DNA from: Paenibacillus tundrae
Lineage (GTDB): Bacteria > Bacillota > Bacilli > Paenibacillales > Paenibacillaceae
Direction of reading: 5' to 3'
Length of the DNA: 64,000 nt
Assembly: GCF_036884255.1 (NCBI RefSeq)
Contig: NZ_CP145605.1
Location: 4,774,001 to 4,838,000, forward strand
The notes under the pieces were generated by a model that searched no databases, was not told the DNA's origin, and worked only from the letters and a program-made list of their open reading frames with translations. A program made the position numbers and the translations under genes. This document shows positions 9,150-18,521 of this stretch, in pieces. Each line of letters starts with the position of its first letter. Position 1 is the stretch's first letter.

Positions 9150-10349
9150 GTGAACTCAAACACTGCTCTTATAAGACAAGACGATGCTAATATGCCGTCT
9201 TCCAAACGTTTTCCGTGGGTCGGGCTATTAGCCTTAGCTATGGCAGGATTCATCTGCATTCTTACAGAAAGCCTGCCTGCTGGATTACTACCGCAAATTG
9301 CACAGGATCTTGGGGTCACAGAAGCTCTTGCTGGACAATTGGTCACTCTCTATGCGGTTGGATCTCTTCTTGCTGCCATTCCTTTGACAGCCGCTACCCG
9401 CGGTTGGAGACGCCGGCCGCTTCTGCTGCTGTGCATTATCGGCTTTCTAGTATTTAACACGATCACCGCATTATCTTCCTCTTATGCGTTGACGCTTGTC
9501 GCGCGTTTCTTCGCAGGTGTATCGGCAGGTGTGCTGTGGGGGATGACAGCTGGCTATGCACGTCGTATGGTACCTGATTCGCTGAAAGGTAAAGCGATGG
9601 CCGTAGCCATGATTGGCACCCCGTTGGCATTGGCATTAGGCGTTCCACTGGGCACTTTTTTCGGTGCTTATACAGGGTGGCGTTTCATTTTCGGAGTAGT
9701 ATCGTTACTAGCTGTAGTTCTTATTGGCTGGGTGCTCTGGAAGGTACCGGATTACGAAGGTGAGCCTGCGGGTGATCAACTCCCTTTGTACAAAATTTTC
9801 CTGGTTCCTGGTATACGGACAATTTTGTTTGTCGTGTTGACTTGGGTATTAGCTCATAATATTTTGTACACTTATATTGCACCCTATCTTGCGGAAACCG
9901 CGTTTGCGGAGCGAGTGGATCTAGTTCTTCTTATTTTCGGAATTACCTCGGTTGTTGGCATTTGGGTGATAGGCATGCTGATTGACCGTTTCCTAAGAAT
10001 ATTGGTGTTAATCAGCATCACAGGATTTGCTTTGGCTTCTGTAGCCTTGGGAATTGGAATGAATCAACCTGCAATCATCATTCTTGGTGTTACAGCATGG
10101 GGGCTTACATTTGGCGGAGCAGCCACTTTACTGCAAACGGCAATAGCACAAGCTGGGGGAAAAAGCGCAGATATCGCTCAATCTATGCTGGTTACCGCAT
10201 GGAATGTGGCAATCGGAGGAGGAGGCATAATCGGGGGATTTCTTCTCCAGCTGTTTGGAGCCGGTTTCCTTCCCGGATCATTAATTATCCTCTTGCTCCC
10301 CTCCTTGCTTGCAGCTTGGCTAGCTAAAAAGCATGGCTTCCCTTCCTAA
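9150..10349 (+). CDS. Major facilitator superfamily transporter (DHA1 type)
   Basis: 399 aa, twelve predicted membrane helices, probably a proton-driven exporter of sugars or drugs (AraJ/YdhP-like). TESLPAGLLPQIAQDLGVTEALAGQLVTLYAVGSLLAAIPLTAATRG contains the usual helix 1-2 features and loop 2-3. The GTG at 9150 is chosen because AAAGGAG ends eight bases before it; the reading frame from 9075 has no such site. A bidirectional terminator separates it from the Lrp gene facing it. Confidence 0.85.
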   Translation: MNSNTALIRQDDANMPSSKRFPWVGLLALAMAGFICILTESLPAGLLPQIAQDLGVTEALAGQLVTLYAVGSLLAAIPLTAATRGWRRRPLLLLCIIGFLVFNTITALSSSYALTLVARFFAGVSAGVLWGMTAGYARRMVPDSLKGKAMAVAMIGTPLALALGVPLGTFFGAYTGWRFIFGVVSLLAVVLIGWVLWKVPDYEGEPAGDQLPLYKIFLVPGIRTILFVVLTWVLAHNILYTYIAPYLAETAFAERVDLVLLIFGITSVVGIWVIGMLIDRFLRILVLISITGFALASVALGIGMNQPAIIILGVTAWGLTFGGAATLLQTAIAQAGGKSADIAQSMLVTAWNVAIGGGGIIGGFLLQLFGAGFLPGSLIILLLPSLLAAWLAKKHGFPS

Positions 10350-10378
10350 TGGAATCCATAAGTATGTGTAACATAAAC

Positions 10379-10412
10379 AAAAAAAATCCGTCCTTGAGCG
10401 GATTCTTTTTTT
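10379..10412. terminator. Bidirectional terminator between the MFS and Lrp genes
   Basis: AATCCG pairs with CGGATT. The stem is flanked by an A-run on one side and a T-run on the other, so it can serve both convergent genes. Confidence 0.75.
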
Positions 10413-10432
10413 GGGTGTTTATAGAATACACC

Positions 10433-10876
10433 TTATGCGAGCAAATTCGTTTCTCCAATCAGATTTTTGTAAGCGATCGGTGAAGACATCACGATCAGAG
10501 TCGTATAGGTGCCATATTGATCACACCTGTTTTCAAACTCCTCCAGCTCCTGGGTTGTTTCCGTGAGGATCTTCAATAAATAATTATGCTCCCCACTTAT
10601 CCGGTAACACTCCGTTACCTCTGATGAAGAACGACAAAAATCAAGAAAAGGATAACAATTCCGAGTTTGAATAAGCATATAGGCCGTGCATTGCTTACCC
10701 AATTTTTGCGAAGAAATAACAGTCCTGTATTCCTCGATAACCCCCTTTTCTTCCATGCGTTTTACACGTTCCGTAACGGCTGGCTGAGACAGCCCCACCA
10801 GCTTTCCTAAATCTGTCATTGATAATCTAGCCTGGTTCTGCAAATGGAGCAGAATGTTTTTATCGATCTCATCCAA
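10433..10876 (-). CDS. Lrp/AsnC-family regulator
   Basis: 147 aa. The N-terminal winged helix is clear: DEIDKNILLHLQNQARLSMTDLGKLVGLSQPAVTERVKRMEEKGVI. The C-terminal RAM-type ligand domain follows (YRISGEHNYLLKILTETTQELEEF). Members sense amino acids. It diverges from the serine hydrolase gene at 11048, so it may control it, or the convergent MFS gene. Confidence 0.9.
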   Translation of the reverse strand: MDEIDKNILLHLQNQARLSMTDLGKLVGLSQPAVTERVKRMEEKGVIEEYRTVISSQKLGKQCTAYMLIQTRNCYPFLDFCRSSSEVTECYRISGEHNYLLKILTETTQELEEFENRCDQYGTYTTLIVMSSPIAYKNLIGETNLLA

Positions 10877-11047
10877 GAAAATTACACCCCTTTAATTTAA
10901 AAGTTATTTCTTCAAAATGCCTTTATAATCATTGGAAGTCTCTTCATCTAACTTGTTTCTTTTATATAAGCTAGCAGAAATTATTTATATAATAAACTCA
11001 CTTGCTATATATAATCAAGTAAATTACAGCAGAAAAGGATGAGATAC

Positions 11048-12214
11048 ATGAGAGATATAGATCTGGAATTGTTGCACGAAAGCGTCAACGAAGTAATTGA
11101 GCGCACACTTGAGGAAAAAAGAATTGTGGGTACAGTTGTGCAAATTGCATTAGACGGAAACCTCGTTTACAGCAGGTCTGCTGGTCTGGCCGATCGCGAG
11201 CATAAACGACCGATGCAGGAAAATGCTTTGTTTAGATATGCTTCGGTAACCAAGCCGGTCGTTTCAACAGCAGCCCTAGTATTAGTTTCGCAAGGAAGAT
11301 TACAGTTAGACGATCTGGTGGAAAAATGGTTGCCCACCTTTCGTCCCAAACTGCCTAACGGACAGCATGTTCCAATGACCGTACGCCATCTGATGACGCA
11401 TACCGCAGGCTTAACTTACCGCTTCTTCCAAGAGGAAAAGGGAACTTATGAGCTTGCCGGGGTATCGGACGGCATGGATTTGGTGGGAATTACACTTGAA
11501 GAGAATTTGCAAAGACTCGCATCTGTCCCGCTTCTATATGAGCCAGGGAAAATGTGGAGGTATTCCATAGCAACAGACGTGCTCGGAGCGGTCATCGAAA
11601 AGGTAACTGGAATGTTGCTTAGTGAAGCTGTACGGGTGCTTGTAACACATCCGCTTTCAATGATGGACACAGACTTCAAGGCTGTGGATACAGACAGATT
11701 GACTACAGCTTACGCAGACAGCACCGGAGAGCCCCGGCGCCTGCATGATTTTGATACCATTCCTTTCATCGAGGGGACAGCAGGATTCCTCCTTTCACCC
11801 AATAGGTTTAACGATAAGACAGCTTACCCTTCCGGGGGAGCAGGCATGATTGGCAGTGCAGGGGACTTTCTTAAACTGCTGGAAGCTTTGCGGCAAGGAG
11901 GACATCCAATTCTGCCGAAGGCTCTTGTCACAGAAATGACAACCAATCAAATTGGTAACCTTGTGATGCCTTACTGGCCAGGGAGAGGTTTCGGACTTGG
12001 ATTCACGCTACTAAAAGACTCAGAGGAAGCCAATACACCTGAATCGCCAGGAACGTGGCGGATGGGCGGTACCTACGGACACTCCTGGTTTGTTGATCCG
12101 AGTAAGGAGCTTAGTGTTGTAGCGTTCACCAATACGGCGCTTGAAGGAATGTCAGGCAGATTTACAACGGAGCTGTGCGAATCTGTCTATAAAGGTATTC
12201 AAGAAACGAAGTAA
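11048..12214 (+). CDS. Serine hydrolase of the beta-lactamase (class C/esterase) family
   Basis: 388 aa, no signal peptide, so probably cytoplasmic. The catalytic SxxK motif reads SVTK in YASVTKPVVSTAALVLV, and the second motif Y-S-I occurs in MWRYSIATDVLG. The C-terminal GGTYGHSWFVDP is where KTG/HTG motifs usually lie. The pattern fits esterase-like family VIII enzymes more than true beta-lactamases. The ATG at 11048 has AAAAGG nine bases upstream and is preferred to the ATG at 11039, which overlaps that site. Confidence 0.85.
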   Translation: MRDIDLELLHESVNEVIERTLEEKRIVGTVVQIALDGNLVYSRSAGLADREHKRPMQENALFRYASVTKPVVSTAALVLVSQGRLQLDDLVEKWLPTFRPKLPNGQHVPMTVRHLMTHTAGLTYRFFQEEKGTYELAGVSDGMDLVGITLEENLQRLASVPLLYEPGKMWRYSIATDVLGAVIEKVTGMLLSEAVRVLVTHPLSMMDTDFKAVDTDRLTTAYADSTGEPRRLHDFDTIPFIEGTAGFLLSPNRFNDKTAYPSGGAGMIGSAGDFLKLLEALRQGGHPILPKALVTEMTTNQIGNLVMPYWPGRGFGLGFTLLKDSEEANTPESPGTWRMGGTYGHSWFVDPSKELSVVAFTNTALEGMSGRFTTELCESVYKGIQETK

Positions 12215-12239
12215 GTCGTACATCTCTACTAGGACAATA

Positions 12240-12267
12240 GAAAGACCGCCATTGAAGGCGGTCTTTC
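12240..12267. terminator. Terminator between convergent genes
   Basis: A perfect 11-bp stem (GAAAGACCGCC with GGCGGTCTTTC) with a six-base loop. Confidence 0.8.
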
Positions 12268-12347
12268 AAGTTTATATTTCTGCCCGACGATATGTCCGGA
12301 GATACGAAAGCTTGCTGTCAGGTCACAAGCCACAGCACTCACCCTAA

Positions 12348-13016
12348 TTAGAGCGTATCAGCCAATTTCTGAATCTTTGAGTGGGATATTAAATAGATAG
12401 GCCCCATTGTTTCTATTTTGCCGTCCTTCACACGCATAGCGCTCTCCTGTTCTGCAGCATAAACATCCATTTCCTCAGACAAGGGGAACAGATAGCCTTG
12501 AACAAACGTGGTGTAGTTTCGTTGCGAGTGAGATTCATAGGCAAAATGACCAAAGCCAATCCCATCATAAATAGTGCTTGCTTCAATTTCGTCGCTAGCA
12601 GTCTCCATGTTCAACCATTTGGCAGCCATGTTTAGCGAGCCAGCGCTGGCACCCAAGATAACGGCATTGCTGTTCTTAATAAGATCGGTTAATTCATAAT
12701 CCGCCAAAAAATCGTGCTGCAAAACAGGATATCCACCGCAACAAAAAATGACAGAAGCGTTCTGAATCAAACGCTGAGCATCCTCCTTTTGTATACGGTA
12801 ATCAATGAAATGATATTCATCAAACTTAATGTCAGCCTGCTTCAACCATGTCCATTCCGAAATATCATTAAAGTTAACCTGGTTATCTTCATAGTTAGAA
12901 GGATCAGCGCTAATCATGACAAGCGATTGTCTGTCTGTAATATCCTCATGCAACAATTTGACCAGCTTCTCTGGAAAAAAATAATTAAACCAACTGAAAT
13001 AATAGTGAGTATTCAA
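12348..13016 (-). CDS. Peptidase S51-like (dipeptidase E family) protein
   Basis: 222 aa with a type 1 glutamine-amidotransferase-like fold. VIFCCGGYPVLQHDFL and the nucleophile-elbow segment VILGASAGSLNMA (Ser in GASAGS) match the S51 pattern, followed by GFGHFAYESH where the catalytic His of the family lies. The start is a TTG at 13016 with GGAGG nine bases upstream. It follows the serine hydrolase gene by 24 nt and is probably co-transcribed with it. Confidence 0.75.
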   Translation of the reverse strand: MNTHYYFSWFNYFFPEKLVKLLHEDITDRQSLVMISADPSNYEDNQVNFNDISEWTWLKQADIKFDEYHFIDYRIQKEDAQRLIQNASVIFCCGGYPVLQHDFLADYELTDLIKNSNAVILGASAGSLNMAAKWLNMETASDEIEASTIYDGIGFGHFAYESHSQRNYTTFVQGYLFPLSEEMDVYAAEQESAMRVKDGKIETMGPIYLISHSKIQKLADTL

Positions 13017-13040
13017 ACTTAATTACCTCCATATGTATTA

Positions 13041-14111
13041 TTACTTTAATGTCTTTTCGCTACTTAGCATTTCTTCTAATATTCGCCTACCTGTAAAGTC
13101 TATCATCGTTCCTTGAACAGGCTCTTTTCTAGTAATCCATTTCTTTAATTGAGCCACATAATGATCGATAAGCACGTTTGAGAAAAAAGAATAATTGGAT
13201 AGTAATACTACTCCTACACGGAGTTCCTTGTTGAAAGCTAGATAACTATTAAAACCAGCTGAACCCCCGTTATGCCAGAGGATATCTTTATCTAGAATTT
13301 CATCCCCGCCCCAGCCAAAATAAAGATTAGCATTTCCAATGGCGTTCGGAAGATGACTTCTGGCTAGTATAGAGGCGAGCGGATGGTCATCATTTAGATT
13401 GGCTTGAACCAATAAACTCATATCACGAATAGAAGACTTGATCCCCCCAGCCCCTTCATGTATAGCAAGATTCCAATGAGGTACTCTCTTGCCAGTTGAA
13501 GCATGTCCATTCAAAAATCTGCTATTCTGTTCTGAATTAAGCAGAACGGCTGTTTCTTTCATTTTTAGTGGTTCTGTTATATATCTTTTTAACAGTTCAT
13601 CATATGTTCTTCCTGACACCTTACATAAAATGTTGCCCAGCAGGCCCACAGCAAGATTGGAATATCCAAATGAATCAATGCCATCTGTGAAATCAGCTGT
13701 AGCTAAAAAAGCAGTTAAATCTTCCTCAGTATACATTGAATAAGGATCCGATCTTTTCTTAGCCATATTATGGTTAGTTGCCAGAATAGGTAATCCCGAG
13801 GTATGAGTAGCAAGGTTCTTCAAGGTAATTTTATTCAAATAATCGTTCTTAACGTTTGGCAGGAACTTACCCACCATGTCATCCGAGGAAAGCACGTTTT
13901 CTTCCTCCATTGCTAATAAAAGAATGGATGTAAATACTTTCGTTATAGAGCCGATTTCAAATAACCTATGCTCAGGAGGAACTATACTTTTCTTTTTATC
14001 ATGACTAAACGAAAAGTATTCAATATCGTCTCCTCTAACCATCCCGATCGCAAGATGTAAATGTTTCTTATCTTGCATGTAATCTGAAACTAAGCTATGT
14101 AAATTCTGCAT
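13041..14111 (-). CDS. Beta-lactamase-family serine hydrolase
   Basis: 356 aa, no signal peptide. Catalytic motifs are SITK (GSITKVFTSILLLAM), YSN (FGYSNLAVGLLG) and HNG (LWHNGGSAGFNSY), in the right order for a class C/DD-peptidase-like fold. AAAAGGAG precedes the start. It forms a likely two-gene unit with the S51-like peptidase downstream and is only a distant relative of the serine hydrolase at 11048. Confidence 0.88.
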   Translation of the reverse strand: MQNLHSLVSDYMQDKKHLHLAIGMVRGDDIEYFSFSHDKKKSIVPPEHRLFEIGSITKVFTSILLLAMEEENVLSSDDMVGKFLPNVKNDYLNKITLKNLATHTSGLPILATNHNMAKKRSDPYSMYTEEDLTAFLATADFTDGIDSFGYSNLAVGLLGNILCKVSGRTYDELLKRYITEPLKMKETAVLLNSEQNSRFLNGHASTGKRVPHWNLAIHEGAGGIKSSIRDMSLLVQANLNDDHPLASILARSHLPNAIGNANLYFGWGGDEILDKDILWHNGGSAGFNSYLAFNKELRVGVVLLSNYSFFSNVLIDHYVAQLKKWITRKEPVQGTMIDFTGRRILEEMLSSEKTLK

Positions 14112-14254
14112 AGGGTAAAGTTACTCCTTTTAGTTTTATGATGGTTACATCACTCGATCGTTGAAATCACGTTAATCAACTTATTTGGGACGCCACATTA
14201 TGTATTCGTATAGAACCCTTATTATTCCTGCCCTCCAACTTAATGAAAACCAAA

Positions 14255-14294
14255 AGAGCCTATCCATTTACGTTATTACGTTAGGACAGGCTCT
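14255..14294 (-). terminator. Terminator of the chemoreceptor gene
   Basis: AGAGCCTATCC and GGACAGGCTCT pair with one mismatch. On the minus strand the stem is followed by TTTTGG. Confidence 0.7.
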
Positions 14295-14322
14295 ATTTAT
14301 CTCGAATCATGCTTCTCCGAAC

Positions 14323-15816
14323 TTATGCTGATTGCTCATTTGGAACAGTAACATCCGATGAATTCTCATCGTCCGCTACCAATTCATTCAAACTCCTGAT
14401 TAACAATTCTAACTCATCAAAGCTACTCACGATGTTCTGCGTAAGATTGCGCTGCTCCTCCATACTTGCCAGAATCTCTTCTGTCGCTGCACTGGACTGC
14501 TCCGTCACACTCGAAATTTCAGCGACTTCATTGACTACTCTGGTTGAAGCATCTTTCATGGTCGCCGAACTACCCTCAATGTCCATCGCTTGACTCAAGA
14601 CATGCTGAGAATTGCCATTAATCGTACGGAATACATCTTCAGCCGTTTCTACAGTTTCCTGGCCTTTTGACAATGACTCTCGGATATTAACAAAACGCTC
14701 TGTCAGAGCCTGAGTTTGTCCTTTCAATCTGGCTAATACCGTAGCGATCTCCTGTGCCGATTGTCCGGAATGCTCAGCGAGCTTGCGAACCTCTTCCGAA
14801 ACGACGGCGAAACCACGACCTTGTTCTCCAGCACGAGCCGCTTCAATAGCAGCATTAAGGGCAAGGAGATTCGTCTGACTGGCAATTTCCGTGATGCTGC
14901 TCAGCAGTATGGTCATCGACTCACTCTCTTGATTGAATCGTTCCATATCATCCGCAGTGATCTTAATTTGATCAGAAATCCCCTGCATCTGCACGTTTAG
15001 CTGCTCCATTTGAGTACTTCCTGTTTGCGTGCTTTGGGTCATATGCGAAGAAAGTTCCTTCATTTTAGATGAATTAGCCGCTACGTCTCGAATATGCTGA
15101 TCGGATTGAGACAAGGAGCCTGATATTTCTGCTACACTCGTGGCTTGGAACTCCACACCCTTTGCTACTTCACTGAATCCAATCGTTACCTCATTCATAA
15201 TTGAACCAGTTTCGTCAACCTTGAGCTTCAATTGATCGGTGAAACTTGTTAATCCTGTAACCGAAACCTTAACCCGTCCTAGCATCGATTCTACCCTGAC
15301 ACGAGTTTGCTCGACCTCAGCCCATCTTTTCTCACTTTCATGGAAGAGCCTCTGAGACATATGTGCAACCAAAAATAGAATCCCACCAATTGCACCGACA
15401 AGAATGACTTGGGTCATATTTTTATTAAAAACTTCTGCTGTCGTGCTCGGAAGAATGAACAACTTAAGAATATCATTCGCATACATGGCTAAGAAGCCAA
15501 TCAAAAACATTTTCTTATCTGGATACAATAGTAAAACGGAAGAGATCAAAATGGTCATAATGGATTGGTTACTTCCCCATCCGCTATAAATTCCACATCC
15601 AATAATAAGAATCGTAATGATCCATGGAATGAGACGAATGTGCTTTTTCTTCACATTAGCGTAAGTTGTCCATGATGCGAACAAAATGGCGATAATGTTC
15701 GAAACAATTAACTTTGGATGCATAAAGAGCATCGCAAACCCTAGTGCTACTACACACCATAGGATGATAGTGATGATTTTGTTTCTGTTCCACATAATTT
15801 CATCGTAACGATTCAT
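14323..15816 (-). CDS. Methyl-accepting chemotaxis protein without an extracellular sensor domain
   Basis: 497 aa. Residues about 10-150 form five or six closely spaced hydrophobic helices with no large extracellular loop. The signalling domain follows, with the conserved hairpin tip EIASQTNLLALNAAIEAARA and FAVVSEEVRKLAEHS. I see no HAMP domain. It probably senses something in or near the membrane, such as membrane energetics or a hydrophobic ligand, and signals through CheA/CheW, which are not in this window. It is a single gene with its own terminator. Confidence 0.88.
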   Translation of the reverse strand: MNRYDEIMWNRNKIITIILWCVVALGFAMLFMHPKLIVSNIIAILFASWTTYANVKKKHIRLIPWIITILIIGCGIYSGWGSNQSIMTILISSVLLLYPDKKMFLIGFLAMYANDILKLFILPSTTAEVFNKNMTQVILVGAIGGILFLVAHMSQRLFHESEKRWAEVEQTRVRVESMLGRVKVSVTGLTSFTDQLKLKVDETGSIMNEVTIGFSEVAKGVEFQATSVAEISGSLSQSDQHIRDVAANSSKMKELSSHMTQSTQTGSTQMEQLNVQMQGISDQIKITADDMERFNQESESMTILLSSITEIASQTNLLALNAAIEAARAGEQGRGFAVVSEEVRKLAEHSGQSAQEIATVLARLKGQTQALTERFVNIRESLSKGQETVETAEDVFRTINGNSQHVLSQAMDIEGSSATMKDASTRVVNEVAEISSVTEQSSAATEEILASMEEQRNLTQNIVSSFDELELLIRSLNELVADDENSSDVTVPNEQSA

Positions 15817-16072
15817 TCATTCTCCGCCCTTTTAGTTAAAATCAAACATCATCGTTTAAACTCGTATGTACTTTTAATTTCATTTTCTCGTGCCTCACTC
15901 TTAATAAGATGCATACTCACAGGCTAATTTATCTTTGGATCTGACGCATTCTATCTTTTGAGAGCAATACACGCTAATATTATATCGGCATATATTAATT
16001 AAAATTAAATATAAATTTTACATTCATTACACTTTTGATATCTAGAGACATGCTCACCTAATATAAAACAAG
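15817..16072. other. AT-rich intergenic region with no gene
   Basis: Divides the chemoreceptor gene from the pectate lyase terminator. I see no open frame with a ribosome site and no strong hairpin. Confidence 0.5.
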
Positions 16073-16103
16073 AATAGACCCCTATCACCGATGGGGGTCT
16101 ATT
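16073..16103 (-). terminator. Terminator of the pectate lyase gene
   Basis: A perfect 10-bp stem (AATAGACCCC with GGGGTCTATT) 14 nt beyond the stop codon, followed on the minus strand by TCTTGTTTT. Confidence 0.8.
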
Positions 16104-16116
16104 CCTTGAGTAATTC

Positions 16117-17163
16117 CTATTTTCCAAATACAAGAGTGGTATTCGATGAACCTGCATATTTCGTTACAAACTCTCTAGCATAGCTAGCAGATTGAACTTC
16201 ATAGCTATAGTTTGTGCTAGGTCTCCAGTTCGTTTTTGGAGAAGTTTTCGCGCTCAATGCAGGTGTGCTACCTGTATCCGTGAACTCCCCCTTGCCCTTA
16301 TCATCAAGGATGCCGCCTTTTTCAGCACCTGCACCGAAATAGTTGTTTTCGGAATAAATACGAGCCTTCTCACCAATGGTAATGGATTGATTGAAATTGT
16401 TCGCATAGTTGTTTTTCAAATGGAAGTAGCCGTATCTGAATAGCCCCGGACCACGTACATACACATTTTCAAAGTAATTGTTGGACATTGTGATGTGAGG
16501 AACGCCATTATAGCTGTTGTTTCCATCATTAGGGTGACCTAGAATAACGCCATACTTATGATTGGAGAATTTAGAATTGCTGATCGTGATAAAATCTGCA
16601 CGGTCACCAATGTAGAGCAGTTTGTCCAGATCGTTACCGTTGGAACTATAGCTGTGTCCAGCAAAAGTCACATGATCAATCCAATAGTTGTTACCTGAAG
16701 TAATGTATAGTTGAATATCATCATTCGCATTAATATTGGCAGAGTGTTCAAATCTTAAATTTTGAAAAATCACATTGCTTGAGCTAGCTGTGGATCTGAA
16801 GTTGATGTTGATAAGCTTATGATTGTCGTAGGAACCAACAATGGTTTTGTTGGCACCAAAGTTGACTTTTTGCAGGGTGGATGAAGAGATATTTTTCTCA
16901 ATGACCAAAATTTTAGGCGTAGTATCCGCAGCATGAGTTCTCAGATCGTTCAGATTGTTAATGTAGATGACCTGACCATTCTTACCACCTGTTATAGCAG
17001 ACTTGGAAACACCTGACACACTCTTGGCATTACCAGCAAAGCCCGTCAAACCAGTCGTTCCCGTATTCGGGAAATTAGCCGCACCATATGTAGTAGGAGG
17101 AGCTGCCGAGACGGTTAACAACAACAAAGTGACCGCGAGTAAAAGAGCTGAAAATTTCTTCAA
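16117..17163 (-). CDS. Secreted pectate lyase, polysaccharide lyase family 1
   Basis: 348 aa, cleaves polygalacturonate by beta-elimination outside the cell. Signal peptide residues 1-28 (MKKFSALLLAVTLLLLTVSAAPPTTYGA). The parallel beta-helix repeats carry the family landmarks WIDHVTF (about residue 165) and the Arg-containing VRGPGLFRYGYFHLKNNY (about 235). Asp residues in NANDDIQLY and GNDLDKLL are likely calcium ligands. The start is a TTG at 17163 with GGATGG upstream. Its own sigma-A promoter (17202-17230) and terminator make it a monocistronic gene. Confidence 0.9.
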   Translation of the reverse strand: MKKFSALLLAVTLLLLTVSAAPPTTYGAANFPNTGTTGLTGFAGNAKSVSGVSKSAITGGKNGQVIYINNLNDLRTHAADTTPKILVIEKNISSSTLQKVNFGANKTIVGSYDNHKLININFRSTASSSNVIFQNLRFEHSANINANDDIQLYITSGNNYWIDHVTFAGHSYSSNGNDLDKLLYIGDRADFITISNSKFSNHKYGVILGHPNDGNNSYNGVPHITMSNNYFENVYVRGPGLFRYGYFHLKNNYANNFNQSITIGEKARIYSENNYFGAGAEKGGILDDKGKGEFTDTGSTPALSAKTSPKTNWRPSTNYSYEVQSASYAREFVTKYAGSSNTTLVFGK

Positions 17164-17201
17164 AATTCCACCATCCTTTGTAAAATTTTTCTTACAAGCC
17201 G

Positions 17202-17230
17202 ATTATATAATGTAACCCGCCATGTGACAA
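17202..17230 (-). promoter_or_regulatory. Sigma-A promoter of the pectate lyase gene
   Basis: On the minus strand TTGTCA (17230-17225) and a perfect TATAAT (17207-17202) are separated by 17 nt. Confidence 0.75.
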
Positions 17231-17301
17231 TACAAAATATGCAAAAAATATATTTTTTATTTATTTCGCAACAACGTACTGGGTCTGCACATATAAGAAA
17301 G

Positions 17302-17339
17302 ACGAAGCCGTTTCCTCCGAAGAAAGAAAGTGCTTCGCC
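17302..17339 (-). terminator. Probable terminator of the sigma/anti-sigma unit
   Basis: On the minus strand GGCGAAGC pairs with GCTTCG across a 20-nt region and is followed by TCTTTCTTAT. The T-run is imperfect. Confidence 0.4.
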
Positions 17340-17369
17340 CTAGTTTTACTCGCTATTGAATTTTCGCAT

Positions 17370-18521
17370 CTATTTAATTTTGATCTCTAACATATCCACT
17401 TCATTTCTTTTGTTTAGCTGAGAGTAGAGCTTTAATGTTAGTGATTGTGGGTCATCCAACAAATTACTACCTAAAATATAGATTATGCCATCTTCCGAGA
17501 CACGATCTGAACCGAGCGATATCAGAGTGTTTCCAGAAATGTAATTAGACAAAGAACCTAGTAATGTGTGACCATCCTTTGTGATAGATATTATATCGAC
17601 TCCTCTGATCAGATCCATCATGGATTGTTTCTCTTCATCATCCATGTTCTCACTGTTCTCCATTTGGATTAGGATTTTTGTTGAGAGGGGTGACATCTCT
17701 ACCTCAGATAACAAAAACGAATGACCTTCCAATGTAAATGAATAGTTGGGCTTTATCACATCTGTCTTAGCTGAAACGAATTTCGAATCCAACGTAAATG
17801 AGATATTCATCGGCTTTGAGAAATGAGCTGTCTCGCTTTTGAATGTAGCTGAACGTTGTTCTGTGCTAGGGGTATTCGATGAAATTCGATATGTCATTGT
17901 TACCTTCTCAGGCATCGGTTCATTCGGATCTAACATAATGTACGTCCGACCATAGATTATATTTTCGTTTAACGGTGCATCGAGACTGTGCATTGATCCA
18001 AAAGGTTGACTTGTCTCCGTATCTACAGCCTTCACTTGGTTCACGGAATAGATCTCTTGTGACGCATCCGTCCTGGCAGTGTATAACACAATTAGTCTAT
18101 TCCTGTCTGCCATAACTGCATTAACGGTGAATTCATATGAGCCTGATACCACAGTCCGATCAACCATCTGTACATAGCCATGATTAATAGCAGACAACAT
18201 CGTACTTCGATCATTATCCTTTTGAATTAATGTGCGAAAAGGCTCAAGCTTCTCCCAATACGTTGCTTGCTCTCCTGCTGTTAGTTGCTTCGGTGTACGC
18301 TCATAGAATTCTGACACCAGCCAAGCTCCACCAATGACCACCACAAGAAGCGCTGAAATCCACTTCATTGCTAGGCTTCGATCGTATCGCTTCGCGCTAC
18401 GCTCCCTTGCGAGTCCACGCTGGATTGCATGTGTGGTCTCGGACTTATTCATCTGCCGCACGTCCCGCTGTAACCGGGCAGCATCTGCGATTAGTACCTT
18501 TTCCTCTGGACTAGTATTCAT
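17370..18521 (-). CDS. Membrane-anchored anti-sigma factor (DUF4179-like)
   Basis: 383 aa. The N-terminal ~48 residues are charged and cytoplasmic, one membrane helix follows (WISALLVVVIGGAWLV, about 50-66), then a long extracytoplasmic part. The region just after the helix resembles DUF4179, the usual partner domain of SigV-type factors. It overlaps the sigma gene by 11 nt, so the two are translationally coupled. The likely role is to hold the sigma factor at the membrane until an envelope signal arrives. Confidence 0.8.
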   Translation of the reverse strand: MNTSPEEKVLIADAARLQRDVRQMNKSETTHAIQRGLARERSAKRYDRSLAMKWISALLVVVIGGAWLVSEFYERTPKQLTAGEQATYWEKLEPFRTLIQKDNDRSTMLSAINHGYVQMVDRTVVSGSYEFTVNAVMADRNRLIVLYTARTDASQEIYSVNQVKAVDTETSQPFGSMHSLDAPLNENIIYGRTYIMLDPNEPMPEKVTMTYRISSNTPSTEQRSATFKSETAHFSKPMNISFTLDSKFVSAKTDVIKPNYSFTLEGHSFLLSEVEMSPLSTKILIQMENSENMDDEEKQSMMDLIRGVDIISITKDGHTLLGSLSNYISGNTLISLGSDRVSEDGIIYILGSNLLDDPQSLTLKLYSQLNKRNEVDMLEIKIK

